Positions 1 to 12,899 of a stretch of 64,000 nt of DNA are shown piece after piece. The stretch spans positions 138,130,288 through 138,194,287 of the forward strand of contig NC_089978.1 of NCBI RefSeq assembly GCF_036417845.1, written 5' to 3'. A program made the position numbers and the translations under genes. Each line of letters begins with the position of its first letter. Position 1 is the first letter of the stretch. Under the pieces are notes generated by a model that saw nothing but the letters and a program-made list of their open reading frames with translations, made no database searches and was not told the origin of the DNA. Origin of the DNA: Apteryx mantelli (lineage: Eukaryota > Chordata > Aves > Apterygiformes > Apterygidae).

Positions 1-2779
1 CAAGAGAAAAGGAAATGATACAGCTTTATATATATGCATGTAAACTGCTTTGAAGTTTTCTTTCTGCTGAAATCAAATAGGATGTGCAAAATATCTTTAA
101 GAAACAAGAAGCTGGATGAAAGGAAGATGAAGCCAGTTCTCTGAACATGCAAAAAGAACTAGGTTTGTCGTCTTGTGAAATAGTATGCACATCAACTGGA
201 AGTAAACACGTATTCAAAAAAAGCCATGTGGACTCTCACACTTAAGTACAAGCATGCCTAAACTTTTCCGGGATTGTTCCCCTGGCTTGGTGTTTGGGGC
301 AAAGTTGCACTCTGCATCCTTCTGTTGAGAGATCCCTGTATTTTATCACCTCCTGTGTCCTGTCAGACAGCGATCTACATTTTCAAGGCTCTTGACTGTG
401 TTTCCTGCCTTGAGCTTAACTTAACTTGCTAACTCATTTAATAAACACCTCTGTATTTTTCCCCAGACTCTACCACAACTGGAAGACACTGCCTGTAAAT
501 ATCTTACTCCTTGCCTATAGTGCCCATTCCCCAAACTCTCCTCTACTAGGGTGGAATTAAAACCTTTGGATTTTAGAAGCTCCACACTTCTATTAGAAAT
601 GGCTTCCCAAAAAGCTGGGGATTCAAAAATGGTTAATATATGTATATAATTCCAGTAGAGTTGAAGTCATGCATTTAAAACATCACAGCACTGTCCTTGT
701 AATCATGAGATTCTCTCAAAAAATTATATAAACAAATCAAGTTATTAACCTTTAGTTTCCATGTAATTTATGTTTACTTTATGGTAAGTCCCACCAGCAC
801 ACATATGAAGGCAGGCCCTCATATCTGTGCCTAAAGGTTTTGAGAACACAGTGGTGTCGAAGGGGTTTTAGCAATCTATTGTTATGTAGAGGCCAAAACT
901 CTCACTTTTACTTAGAAAGTCAGATGAGAATCTGAGATTTTATGTATCTTCATGAGATGAAACTCTAAGAAAGGCAACAGATACCATATCAGCTGTGTGG
1001 CTGGATGCAGGACAATCTAAGAATATAAGTGAAACAAGGCCTCTGTAGAGATGTTGTAGTATTTTTTATTAGACCAGCTAATGCATTTTGTAAACATATA
1101 AGCTAAAGCTTAGAGCATGTAAATCCTTCCAGAGCTGTTCCAAAATATTTAAAAATTCTAGTTTCAAAATTTGTCTTCCAAGTATCAGAACAATTAAGAG
1201 AGTTGGTAGCACTGCAAGGATTTGTCTACCCTTGCTGAGAGTTATTTGGTGTTGTGATGCTGAGTGGAGTACCACTGCCTTGTGCAAACAGAGAATGTAT
1301 TTATTTGTCTCTCAGCACCTGCTATTTCACACTGATTTACTTATCAGCCCTGGTTTGTATGCCTGTGTTTGAGGAATTTCTTTGGATTTCTCACTTATTT
1401 TGCAGTATGTGATTGTACTGCATCCAGCTTGGCTGTGGTCTTTCAGGTGCTAACCATAGTAAAACATTGAGCTAAAGTTACTTTGGTTTCCAAGCTCATA
1501 GGACCATTTCTATTAATCAGAGTGGTCTCAATGGTTTGGTCAGAGGTTTTGTCTAAGAAATCAGTGTGTGCAATTTCTGTGTAGTGCTCTGGACACATTT
1601 TTATTCCTCCAAATAGAGGTGAAATATTCATAAAATATTTCATTGTGAAATACAGCTAATGGCATGATGGATTATGTCTTCTATGATGTATCACACTAGA
1701 TGCTACATGGACATAATAAAAGTGAGGCCAGGATGCATTATGGGAAATGTAGTCCTGGTCCAAAGAAGAGCTTGGCAAAACCTGACAAAGTTGACAACAG
1801 CAGAAGTCATTAAACCATTTCAGAGAGAAAAAAAAACTTTTGACTTTCTGCTGAATCCTCATTTCCAGAAAGAAATATTTCAGACTAGCACTAACAAGAA
1901 CACCAAGAAGCTGCTAGGTAGGACCTTCATTCTCTTCTGGGCCTTCTTGGAGACCAACAGTTTAAAAAGTATTCAGTGTTTCTCAACCTGCTGCTGATGT
2001 AAAAAGTGGGTCTGTACATTCCCTGATTACCTTCTCTCTCCCCAGAGCTGATTCCTCTCAGGATTTACCAACAGCAGAAGTAAATAAATAGAGCAAATCT
2101 AATGTCTTTAAACGGGAAAAAATCCCCAACTTCACTTCTTTTTGGAAGAGAGCTCACACAGCAATTAAACTAAACAGCTCCTTGCTGGTGGTACAAGAAG
2201 CTTGTCCTTTCGAAGTGCAATGGAAGCATTGCAAGCTGTAAGGTTTGAACAGAGCTGCTTCAGTGGTTCTATGCCACACAAGTCTCCATTTATTAAATAT
2301 CATTAAGTTGCTCAACTCCATGAATAGTTGCTTAAGTGGACAGGCACAAATTGTAATCAAGGATTAACACATGTATTTAAGTACCCTTTCAAGCTACTTA
2401 ATCAGAAATATACACACAATCTTATTTTGATAAAACAAGAAGCAATTCCTAGCATTTGAGAAAAAAACAGAGGTTGACACAGCTGCTTTTAATATAAGGT
2501 AGAGGAGAACAGTTCATCAGTGCGATGAAATGGACTTGAAAGGACTCACATTTGATCTCCCATATGCAGGAAGACTTTTGAAAGACTGCTTTCTCTGGAG
2601 AAAACACAGCTTTAGAAGTATTAGAGTAGGGTCTGGAGTTTTCCAGAGAAAGACGGAGAGGTGGAGACGAAGAGGAAAAGAGAACACTTGTCTGTGCAGC
2701 TTATATTGTTAAGTTCCTGTCCATAGTCCTGCTACTGTATGGTTTGAACTAAAAGCACAAATGACCAGCCACCGTCCCC
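1..2779. other. Upstream spacer, no gene recognised
   Basis: This is AT-rich, non-repetitive sequence with short reading frames only. None carries a lectin, membrane or other recognisable motif, and no CR1 tail or LTR end was seen. It is the 5' flank of gene A and may include a non-coding first exon that cannot be identified from sequence alone. Confidence 0.5.
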
Positions 2780-2793
2780 TTCCTGTTTATAAG
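2780..2793 (+). promoter_or_regulatory. Possible gene A core promoter (ETS-like site plus TATA-like box)
   Basis: A CTTCCTG element, the reverse complement of an ETS/PU.1-type GGAA core, directly abuts a TTTATAAG TATA-like box about 80 bases before the gene A start codon. PU.1/ETS sites next to weak TATA boxes are common in myeloid-cell genes, which would suit a CLEC-type receptor. This is a motif match only. No transcription start is visible from sequence, and a 5' UTR intron further upstream cannot be excluded. Confidence 0.25.
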
Positions 2794-2856
2794 ACTTGTT
2801 GAAGCATTTCCCATACCAAGTTTGATGCTGTCATTTGTAGTCATTGTTGAGAAGTG

Positions 2857-2871
2857 ATGAAAAGATCTTGA
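2857..2871 (+). promoter_or_regulatory. Four-codon upstream ORF ending one base before the gene A start
   Basis: An ATG at 2857 opens a frame of four sense codons that stops with TGA at 2869-2871. One base separates that stop from the main ATG at 2873 (TGAAATG). If the leader starts upstream of 2857, such spacing could dampen translation or force re-initiation at the receptor start. Whether it lies in the mRNA depends on the unmapped transcription start. Confidence 0.35.
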
Positions 2872-2872
2872 A

Positions 2873-5800
2873 ATGGAGGATGAAGAGGGCTATGCAAAAC
2901 TTCATTTCAAAGCACGAAAGAAAAGCTCCAATGCAGGTAAGCATATAAGCATATATAATATGGCTTCAGTCGTATTCTGTAAATAACAAATCTCTCCAGC
3001 TATATTCAGCTACATTTGAGCTGTCATAAAAAAACTGCCAAAATTTTTAGATGATGTTACTAAAATTGCCACAGATACTTGAAAGTATACAGAGAAATAT
3101 AATGGATAGTAGATAAAATGCAGCAAAGTAGTTCCACCAGGCTTGGAGTACTGGTGCTGACAGTCCCAGTACAAGATGGAGAAGTGGAGATGGAAGCATA
3201 TGGGGAAAAAAATGAGACAGTAGTACTCAGCAAGCTTGGCAGTAGTCTCAGCTTGATAGAAGCCTAAGTTTTGTCCAGCTTGTTTGCAGGAATCACAGCT
3301 AAGGAGAATTTAAGAATAATTTAAATGAAAATGGTAAGACAGGTTTTTCAACCAGGTTGGGGGATTTTGTCTAAAGTGACAACAGTAGCAGAGGAGAAAT
3401 CATGAAGATGTGTGCTGGAAGGCTTTCACACTCACCCTTGCTACACTCTATTTCTTTTAAATGTCGGACCATAAAGACCATGTCCTTAGGGCAGTTTAGG
3501 CATGCAATTTCTAAACAGTTAATTAGCTATGATGATCTGAGAAATGCTGGCTGAACATTTATGTAAGAACAACTATAATAGTAAAAAAGCAAGAGCCAGT
3601 TTCAGATATTCAGTATGACAGGATAAACTGTGTGTGATTTTATAGACATAAATTATGCCAGTTTCCCTACAGTAATAACAACTTAACTAAGAGCCTATTC
3701 CCAACTGCAGTAAAAACACAGAGCCAGGAAAATTGAGAAAACCATTGGAAAAATTGTTGTAAAAGCTTATATTTACTTAACTAAGAATCTTCAATGATCT
3801 TTAGAACATTCAGCAAAGTGCACAAAAATGTTGCTGTGATGGAGCAGATTGAATATTTCCATTTCAAAGAAGTGGAAAGTCAAGCAAAGCATATGTGACC
3901 ACATATACCTAACAGTATGTGACCACAAACACACATAACACATAATGACTAAGTCAGGTTTAAAATGCTGCATCTTCATTGTCTCCCTGCATGACTGTAA
4001 CTTCCCAAGCAAAGACTGTTGCAGGAGCAAATAGGCAGAAAAACATGAGAGGGCAGCAGAAAGACTTGAGAACGGCACAGTTAAAGAAAACAATCTTTTC
4101 GTTTAGCTTAGCTTATAAATGCACTGCAGACAGGGTATGTCTCTACTTGTGGTCAAAGGTGGGTGAGCTAGCTTTAGGCCAGGCACAGACTAGTCTCAGA
4201 GGCATGATACTCTGGAAGAGTATTTACTGAGAGGTTGTAAGTGGTTATAATACCCCATAAACACAATCTCGTACAATACCCATGCCAATTCCTCCAGTAG
4301 AGAAGGAAGCACAAAATGCAGAACCCCTCTTCCTCTGTGCAGTCAAATCTGTTGGTGCGAGCTGCAGAACTGCCCTGAGGAGCTGAGCAAATACTGAGCT
4401 TTTAGCCCAAACTGAGCCACCGGTATGGTGGCATAGCTGCTACCAGAACTCACCCTGAGTGGTTTAGTGCAAACCTGCATATTTGCACAAGACGCTATGA
4501 CTGTTTTGCCTCCAGTCTAGCCATTGTGCAAAGCACAGCAGTTAAGGATTAGACCCCAGACATCTTAATTGCCTTTTTTATGTCAAAATTGCTGGACGGT
4601 ACCCAAGGAAGAAGGAAAATGCACACATTCTTAACCATACTATGTAGCATAGTCAGTAAAAAAATACTGCATTCTGTTTACATCTATTTTGCCATCTAAA
4701 TAAGGTAGAAATATAAAAATAATGGGGATTAGCTATTTGAATATTTAAGGATGAGTAGGTACAGATACAGCCTCTCCCAAATAAATACTATTGAACTGAG
4801 AAATGAGGAAAAATGATGTTCAACCTGTGTGCAAAACTGTGATAGGTAGAAACCAGACGTGAAAGGAAAGAGTAAGTGAAAATTAACTTATTTTGTAGCA
4901 CAAAGTTCAAGTCATATCCTGACTTTGAAAGTTCCAAGTGTTACAGTTTTCAAATAGCAATGTTACAGCAGAGAACTTTTCAAACAGTCTGAATTTGTTT
5001 CCTGATTCAGATCTGATCTGGACCACAAATATTTGAAATGTAATGGCTTTTAAAGGGGAAAATCATATCCTCACTTTAGTCCTTACCCAGATTCCATGGG
5101 ATACTTCCTGATCTTATTTAATAAGTACAAAATGTTCTCCACAAGTTATCAATTTTGGCATCCTGTTTTGTCTTCCAAGAATGGCCATTTCCATGAAATG
5201 GAAAGTCACTGTTCTGTTATTCTCTGACTTTATTCCTGGACCCCAGCTAAAGGAAAATTAGCAAGTAAAATCTCTTTCCTATGAAGTTAAGTTTGGAGAT
5301 AGTAAACAGTATATTGTGTTGCATGCTTTCCAAAAGGAAATTCAGAAACATGTTCCTGAAAGCACTACTGCTAGAAAGTTAGGAAGCAAATTTAAAGTGA
5401 AATTTCCCACATAACTGGGCAACTTTAACTGTTCTCCTCCTTGCCCTAAGGCTTCCTTTATGACATCATAGAACATCTTTTATACCTCAGTTATTTTAAA
5501 GAGCTTTGCTCTCTTGCAGCCTACACTAACTATATTACTATCCCTTCCAAGAGCACACTGACAGTCTGCTGGAATGAGTCCAGTGGAGGGCTACGAAGAC
5601 AGTTAGGAAGCTGGACAAATGACACAGGAGGAGAGGCTGAGCGAATTGGCTTTGTGGTGACTTAAAAGAAGACTCAAGGGAGTCTTATTGCTGTCTTCAG
5701 CTACCTAATGGGATGCTGTAGAGAAGACAGAGCCAGACTCTTCTTGGAGGTTCACACTGGAAGGACAAGAGGCAATGGACACAAGTTGGAACATAGAAAA

Positions 5801-8800
5801 TCCTGATTTGATATACAGAATTTTTGCTTCACCATGGTGGTGGTAAAACCGTAGGACAGGTGCCCAGAGAGGCTGTAAAATCTCCATCCTTGGAGAAATT
5901 CACTGAACAAGGCCATGAATAACCTGATCTAACTGGACCCACTTTGAACAGGAGGCTGGACTAGATGGCCTACTGAGATCCCTTCCAACCCACGTGATTC
6001 TGTGATTCTGTGTCAAGACATGTAGAAATCCAGAAATAGAGTGAGTGAGCAAACAGAAACTGCAAGTTTCACTAGAAAGAGGTATGTCACAAGTGTGGCA
6101 GTCCTACAAGAATAAATTTTAAGATTATTGGGTACTGTTGAGAAGGAAGATTCACCTTGATTGTGCATTTCCAGGCTTTCTTGATTCTAATTAAAAGTAA
6201 TATTCTTAGAGTTGTGAGAGAGCTCATTTCTGCATCTCTAATCACTGATGTTTGGTTTTCATCAAGCACCCATTCTGCAAAGGAGCCCTGTTCAGTGCAC
6301 TGATACTTAATATTCCATAGATTTTGTATTAGTTTGCCAGTGGGAACTGGCTCAACATCAAGAACTCAATAAACGAATAAGCTCCAAATTGTAACATAGA
6401 CTTTTCTAAAGACCTTTGACTTTGCATCCAGTGTCCGGTGATAAAACCTATCTGTGGGTCCTGAGATTACAGAGCTTCTTTTTCAGAGAATCTAGTGGGC
6501 CTTTCTTGACTAATAGTATAGATATCCACAGGCCCAGAACTTTCATTTTTATTCTTACGTGTTACATACGTCTCTCTTCTTTACAACTGTTAGAAACTTT
6601 AGTTCTTCCTTACACCTCTGTCACCAAGTTTGTGAGGTTTTGTTTAACAACATCTATTAAGTGCTTGCTGTGACATCTAAAAGTCTTCATGATATCTGCC
6701 AGAGTGATATCCCCATGCTATGAAGAACTAGAAACTGTTCAATAGGTGTTCCTTTCACCATGATAAGTTAAGAGCATGGACCAATGTTATACAAAAGGAT
6801 AAAATCTCAAATGAACAGACAAGCAGTGAAGACATTGGACTGCAAAAATTCAAGTGCATGATCTGAAAAGCTTTTCATAAATGAAAGTTTATTAGAAGCA
6901 AGAACTACTCGATATGCATAAATGTGACAGTGTGCTGCTTCCCCCCCACCGCTTTGATGTGCTCTCTCCCCCTCAACTTGACCCCCCTGTAAACAGCACG
7001 TAGACAGGGGCTAATTGAGCATGCGCCAACTGAGACCCGACTAGCATGCAGATATGACTATGAGTCAGTCATCTCCCCCCCCCATAAATAGGGGGCAGCC
7101 CAGAGCCCATTGAACTCTCCTGCACAGCAGCGGGCTGCACTGCAGAACCCCCTCTTGAGCAGGGACGCCTCTCAAGGTTGCTCCTCGAGGTTGAGAGATT
7201 CCTTACCCACAACAGATCCTCGATAAGTGGTTAATAGCATGCTGAACTTTTATGAACTTCGTGAAACTTTGCTGAGTTATATCTCTAACTAGTTGTGCAC
7301 ATAATCCCTTAGACATAAACCGTTGACCAAGTCTGAGACTAGGATCAGATCCAGCTGCACCTAGGCTCCTCTCTGAAGGAGTTTAGAAAGCAAGGGGGTC
7401 CTTTCTGAACCTCATGACTCAACAGGGGGGTGTCTGTTGCACACGCATCTGACCCTGTCCTTCATGCAGTAAATAACTGAGTGAACCTTGCCAATCGAAC
7501 CTCGTTAAATCATTCTTATTTACAGTTGAACTTTGTTAAGTCGCTATCTTACCACAGTAAACATAGTGCTGCTTCCCTCTTACAAGTGAAGTGCATCACT
7601 CCTCCGCGACAATAAGACAACCAAAAGGGAAAAAGCAACTGTAACAAAGTACATGGAATAGTGACAGTGATGGACGTTCTGACAGATGTCTAGAGAAACC
7701 CAGCGTTATATCTTGGGTAACATCTCATGCCTGTTTGTAAACCATCTTCTTTTTTGCAGAACTTACTTCTTGTTCCTCAGGCTTGCGGTATGTCATTACA
7801 CTCTCAGGATTTCTGAATGTTCTGTTTCTGGGAGCTGTGATCACACTATTTCAGCAATGTGAGTGACCGAGTAAAAAGTTTTGTTTTAGTTCCGGTGTAA
7901 TTGACAAGTATTAATCCTTAATTTTACAAGCACACTGTTTTGATAAGGTGACAAGATTGTTCATATCTTCTGCTATTGGGTTTCTGAGGGAGGAAGGGGA
8001 AGTCACTACGGTTTTGGGGCTGTGGATCTGCACAAGGTCAGCAGCTTTCAGAAGGCTGTTGAACGTTTGGGGTTTATGAAGAGGGCTGGAGTCTTTCTCG
8101 CTTTCTACTCCCCTGACCTGAGAGTCCCTCTTCTTCCTTTCCAAAACTGAACAACCAACCAAGCCTTCCAGCCAAAGCATCCATTCAGTTATTTGGAAAG
8201 CCTCTTTTAATATGAAACAGAATTCATTCCAGACAAATGATACAACTGGAAGCCCTTCTATCTCCTTCTCCCCTTATCTTCATAGACAGTCTTCACCTCC
8301 TGGTGCGCTACTTTGCCTGCCGTAAGTCTCAGCCAGTTCTCTATAACCTGTATAATAGGAAATGTGAGCTGGTCTTCAGGGATGGGTGAGATAGGAGGCT
8401 GGAAGATGATATACTTTGATTGAAAAGACCTCTCTAAACAGATATAAAAATGTGTGCCTCTAAGTTTATGAAGGTGACTTTTGCACAGTGCATGGAAGTT
8501 ATGCATAAGCACAGGGTCACTGCCAGCACTGACCACATGCATACTGAGCTTACCTCTCCACCACAGATGTCTGCCGTTATCGCTGGGCACCTTTATGGAT
8601 CAGAGAGAAACGGTTACAGTTGCCCTGGCCAAGCAACTTAAGTGAGTTTTTAGGTGACCATCAGCAAGCATCTGAATATTCATTGAGGAGCCTAATTTTA
8701 GATTCCTCCTTTAGAAAATCTTAGCCTGGTAATCCCAATGTCCAGCTTGCTTTTGGACATCAAAATCACCTTGTTCATCAAAATCACTTGAGAACCCAGG

Positions 8801-11481
8801 AGAAAAATGCGAGTTCGGAAGCACTTCTGGGTATAAGCACCTTAAAGGCAGAGTCAGCCATGCTCCCTTTTGTTGGATGTGAGTCCTGCCCTTCCATATC
8901 ACCCCATTCTTTTCTGAAAACAGCTCAGTACAGATTTCAGGCAGTGGAAGGTCAAAGACACAGCCACAGTATTTGAAAGATAGCTGTTGCATGCCATGTT
9001 GTCAAAAACATGACAATGTTGCAGTCTAGACTGTCTTTGTAAAGTCAGTCACCTCACACATTTGTTTAACATATAGGAATCAGAGGCTCAACTCCCCACT
9101 AACCATTTACAGGAGAGTTAGAAGGACTGAGTTTCCATTTAGAACTTCCACTATTTTCTGTGGAAAAGGACTGCGGGGCCTCTTGATAGTTCACTTGTGG
9201 TGAATATTCCTGTCCAGGTGACTTGCAATCAAGTGACACGTGGAAACCCAGAGAAAATCTTTCTGAAAGTGATAATACTTCTGAAGAAGTTCTTCATGAA
9301 AACAGCTTACTCACTGCATTAAAGGACAGCTTATGCATACATACAAATGGTAAGGAAATAAAGTCTTGCGCACAATAACATAAATGGTTTGAAGAAACAA
9401 ACACCTACACAAAGGGATTGACCTTCAAATACCAGAATAATTTGTTTCTATTGTTAAAGATGTATAATGTGATTTATTTTAGAGATCTGTCCTTAAACAT
9501 TTTGGTTCGTGCAAGAAATAAACGTGGAGCAGTGTTGCTGAAGATCTTAATTGCTTCTCCATGGATTCTGTCTGAACTAACTGTGTACTGCTCCCAGTGA
9601 TTTCAGCAGAGCAGCATGCATTTTGCCCCAACTTTTATGTAAGCTATTTAGCACAATTATCTGGAGTTCTGAAATGTGTGAAGATACAAAGAGGTCCCTA
9701 ATGAAAGAATGACTATGCTGATTACCACTGTAAAGCAGGAACTGTATACATTCATAAAAAGAGATACACAATTTCTGTCCCCCTGGTTTAAGGCTTCTTT
9801 ACTCTCATTTTGAAAAGCCCCAGTAAAAGCAGAAGCCAATAATAATGGTTTCAGTTCTAAATAAAGAAGTGACAAAAACCCTTCATCCCAAACTCTTCAC
9901 AGACTCCAGATGTGAACTCTGCCCCATTGGCTGGAAGCTGCATTATGGGAGATGTTATTACTACTCAGAAAATCGTGATACCTGGAAAAATAGTAAGGAG
10001 TATTGCTTGGGAAAAAAATCTGAGCTCCTGGTTATAGAGGATGAGACTGAAATGGTAAATTTGTAAGGCACTCTGTGGTTCAATGTTCTTTTTATTATAC
10101 CTTGTGAATCTACATATCAGAGTAGAGCTTTCACTGTACTGTAAGAAACCATTTCTAATCCAAATATGCTCACAAAATATATTGTCAGTGGTAAGTACAC
10201 TGATGATTTATTACTGCATGCTAAAAAACAATTGTCAAGAAGACTACTAGTCCACATTTCATTTAAACAAAGGATGCAACGATATTCCTAGAGATTATCT
10301 CCAGTGAGAAGCAGCTGGTATTTGACTGAAGGATTCTTGCATGCTTTATTCTAAAAAAAAAAAGCTGTTCAGAAGTAAGCTGTTGTAAAAGCTGTTGATT
10401 TTCCTTGGGGGATGCAGTTTTTCTCTGTGTGCTTTGTACTTTTTTAAATGTCAGTGCCAGGTCTGTGTCAATAGCAAAAGCAGTTCTGTGGGCCAAATCC
10501 TAACCTGCATCTGCCTCTTCAGTGCTGCTCTTGTTGGTTAAGGGTGACCAGGCCCAGGCAGTGACCCTGGCACCTGGGTATGGTTTAGAGTCGGAATTAA
10601 TTTAGATTTTTTTTCTCAATTTCTTGGAAAACATTCCCTGGAATCTTTGGGCATGAAAATCTTGCTATTTTTAAAGTATTAATTACCACTGAATGTTACC
10701 AGTAGTGGATTTTTTTGAGGTGCCATTATTATTAGAGTACAAAGACATGCCTCTCTCTCTAGGTTTTCTTAAACAAAATGAAGGATAAAGACACTGGTTT
10801 TGTTTGGACTGGATTAAGCTTTGATGAGAATGAAGAAAGATGGATATGGCTCAGTGATCCCAAACGCCTAGGGCACAGGTAGGTCCGTTCTGGGATGAAC
10901 CTGTGTTGGCCTCCATGACGTGTCCTCCACTCTCTGTGCCCAGGATATTCAGCCATCAGACCAAGACAAAGTGGCAATAAGATGTAAGAACCCATACTCT
11001 AGTTAGGCAGCTCGGCCTATTCTGTTTTTTCTCAGTACAGAATTATGATCAAAATGTGTAGCTGGCAAATGAAATTTCTTGGAAGCTCTCAGGAAAAGGA
11101 GCTAATTTTATTAGGTGTGTCAATGCCGAATCTGCTTTTTACTTCCAGGTACATTGCAAGCAGGGAGACAGAGAAAGGATAAAGTTTACTAAACAAATAA
11201 AACCTGCCTGTATGCCAGAGAATCAAAAGAATCAAAAGAATCAAAAGCGTAAAGACAGAAAAAAAATCCAGTCTTTGTGGTTTCACTCCTTATATTTGCA
11301 AACAGAATTTTTCAATGACCTTCATGCCTGTGTTTTTTTTTGCTCTTACAGTTTTACAATAAAAGGAAGGAAGCAAGAAGAAAAATGTGCTGCCTATAAG
11401 CTGACAGAAGTGCATGCTGATAACTGCCATTCCCTGTACAAGTGGATTTGCAGGAAGAAGGCAGTCGTGTTGGCTATCTAA
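2873..11481 (+). CDS. Gene A: hemITAM C-type lectin-like receptor (CLEC1B/CLEC12-like), 6 exons
   Basis: Exons 2873-2936, 7760-7858, 9218-9349, 9903-10054, 10763-10878 and 11352-11481 all have GT/AG borders and join in phase to give 230 aa. It should be a type II membrane receptor of the NK-complex Dectin-1 group. Residues 1-21 are cytoplasmic with DEEGYAKL, whose Tyr7 has an acidic lead-in and one YxxL, as in the hemITAM of CLEC-2 (SYK-coupled, activating). A transmembrane helix at about 32-52 has no charged residue. The stalk (55-100) has sequons at N68, N74 and N98 and Cys94. The lectin domain (from Cys102, CPIGW, RCYYYS, WTGL, WIWL, WIC) keeps the fold cysteines but lacks EPN/QPD and WND, so Ca2+-dependent sugar binding is unlikely. 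The start has G at -3 and +4, and the upstream frame is closed. Orthology to CLEC1B versus CLEC12 or CLEC7A is unresolved. Confidence 0.9.
5570..6012 (+). mobile_element. CR1 LINE 3' end, sense orientation, in gene A intron 1
   Basis: The segment reads like the CR1 3' region: a GGCTGGACTAGATGGCCT...CCTTCCAACC block followed by two octamer repeats (gtgattct gtgattct gtg) at 5994-6012. It is 5'-truncated, has no open reverse-transcriptase frame, and is diverged, suggesting an old insertion. Confidence 0.8.
6923..7611 (+). mobile_element. Solo LTR of an endogenous retrovirus, gene A intron 1
   Basis: This 689-bp block begins TGTGACAG and ends CGCGACA, i.e. TG...CA. It contains a C-rich upstream half, a TATA-like ATAAATAG at about 7083, and a GC-rich start-site region. 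Five-base flanks are ATAAA before and ATAAG after, an imperfect target duplication that would fit an ERVL-type element. No internal retroviral sequence adjoins it. It matches the inverted copy at 55933-56616 over its whole length, with roughly one difference per 12-15 bases judged by eye. In this orientation its promoter would read toward gene A exon 2. Confidence 0.85.
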
Positions 11482-11618
11482 GAGATTGCAAAATGAAAGT
11501 GAATAGGGACTTTGAAGGTTTACACCCTTTTACAGCAAGTAGGATAGCTGATGTAAAATTAAGGGGAAAATTGTTGACTTGAATTTTGATGAACTGATAC
11601 ATTGTGATTCTATTTGTG

Positions 11619-11624
11619 ATTAAA
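11619..11624 (+). terminator. Polyadenylation signal candidate for gene A (ATTAAA)
   Basis: An ATTAAA hexamer lies 138 bases after the gene A stop codon. A T/G-rich stretch (tgtgtgtctcttctttttc) about 20 bases later could act as the downstream element. This implies a short 3' UTR. Confidence 0.5.
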
Positions 11625-11639
11625 GTCTATGAAGATTTC

Positions 11640-12880
11640 AGGCTTGTGTGTCTCTTCTTTTTCAGGATGAAGGTATAAAATGTGTGTCTGTGGGTGCTTG
11701 ATGCACTCCTTAGAGCTATAAAAATAAGCAGCTTACCAGCTTTAAGTATCTTATAGAGACTAAGAGTTGTGTAAACTACAGGCAAAATGAGTTTTTTGTA
11801 CCAGCCTACCAACTAGATGTCACAGAAGGCAAAAAGGTATGATTGCTGCTTCTGCTTACTTTAGTTGAAAAGATGATAATCAGCACTATGCACTTAAATG
11901 GGCCTGTAAATGTCACCATTAAAGGACAAATATGGGAAGCCAGCATGGCTCTACATAAGAAAAAGTCAAAATCTAGTGTTTTTTCAAAAAAGTTTGATTT
12001 CATGTGCTTCTTTCAGGGTTACAGAATTTGGCACTTACTTAAAAATACCAGAAACACCTCTACAATTCTGAGATTTAATCACCTGACATAACGTCTTTGT
12101 TCTACTAGCAATGCCACTACTAGTAATGGCAAAAAACTGTTTATGGGGCTACAGGGCTATCAACCCTCCTTTTGGTAGTTCACTTTACAGATTTTATCTT
12201 TTTACATGTCACAAAAGGATGTTGAAAACCCTCCTACGGCTCAAGGCTCCTGATCAGGACCAGGCAGCAGATGTTCTTAGATGGGTTTGCTCTTTCCTGT
12301 CTGCTTTTAACCTCAAGATGACTTGTATATGTCTGAGTGTGGTCTGTAGTGCTTCATTGTGATGTATAATCACAACGTGCTAAGCATTTAACTTTTACTT
12401 TTATAGCCAACCTCCCCCCCCCCCTCCCAGTATGATGATTATAATGACAACTGTAGGATGTAAAGCCAAGTTCCAAATTGCTGTAGCTGAGGGAAAGCAC
12501 TCCAGGAGGGCCTTTCTGCAGAACTGGTATGCTGCATTTTGGACTGCAGTAGCAATGTGGGTGACTTAGTTATTTGCTCAGTGTACACTAATCTCTACCT
12601 TTGTGGCTTTTGTGCCGTGTATCAGGAATCAGGTGTAAAGTGGGGTGCTCTAGCATTTTTGCCAATTGTTTAAGAATTCATTCCTAAAGATACTGAGCCT
12701 AACATTGCATGCAATTGCAATGATGTCTGTGATTTAACCGTTACTTCCATGGGTATGATATAATTAACACCACATCCTACAGCAGAGTTTAGATTCTGTT
12801 ATTGGGTAAATTATATACAGTGAGATAATTTACACTAACTCATGGATGCACGGTGTAAGTACAATTGTAATATTGTTATA
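11640..12880. other. Downstream flank of gene A, no gene recognised
   Basis: Mixed AT-rich sequence with small unsupported reading frames, and a short C-tract at about 12412-12424. No exon, repeat end or RNA motif was recognised. Confidence 0.45.
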
Positions 12881-12899
12881 CATGTCTAACACTACATAG

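Noticed and set aside
6895-7620. A full provirus in gene A intron 1
   Set aside because: Only one LTR is present, with short flanking pentamers, and no internal coding sequence on either side, so it is a solo LTR.
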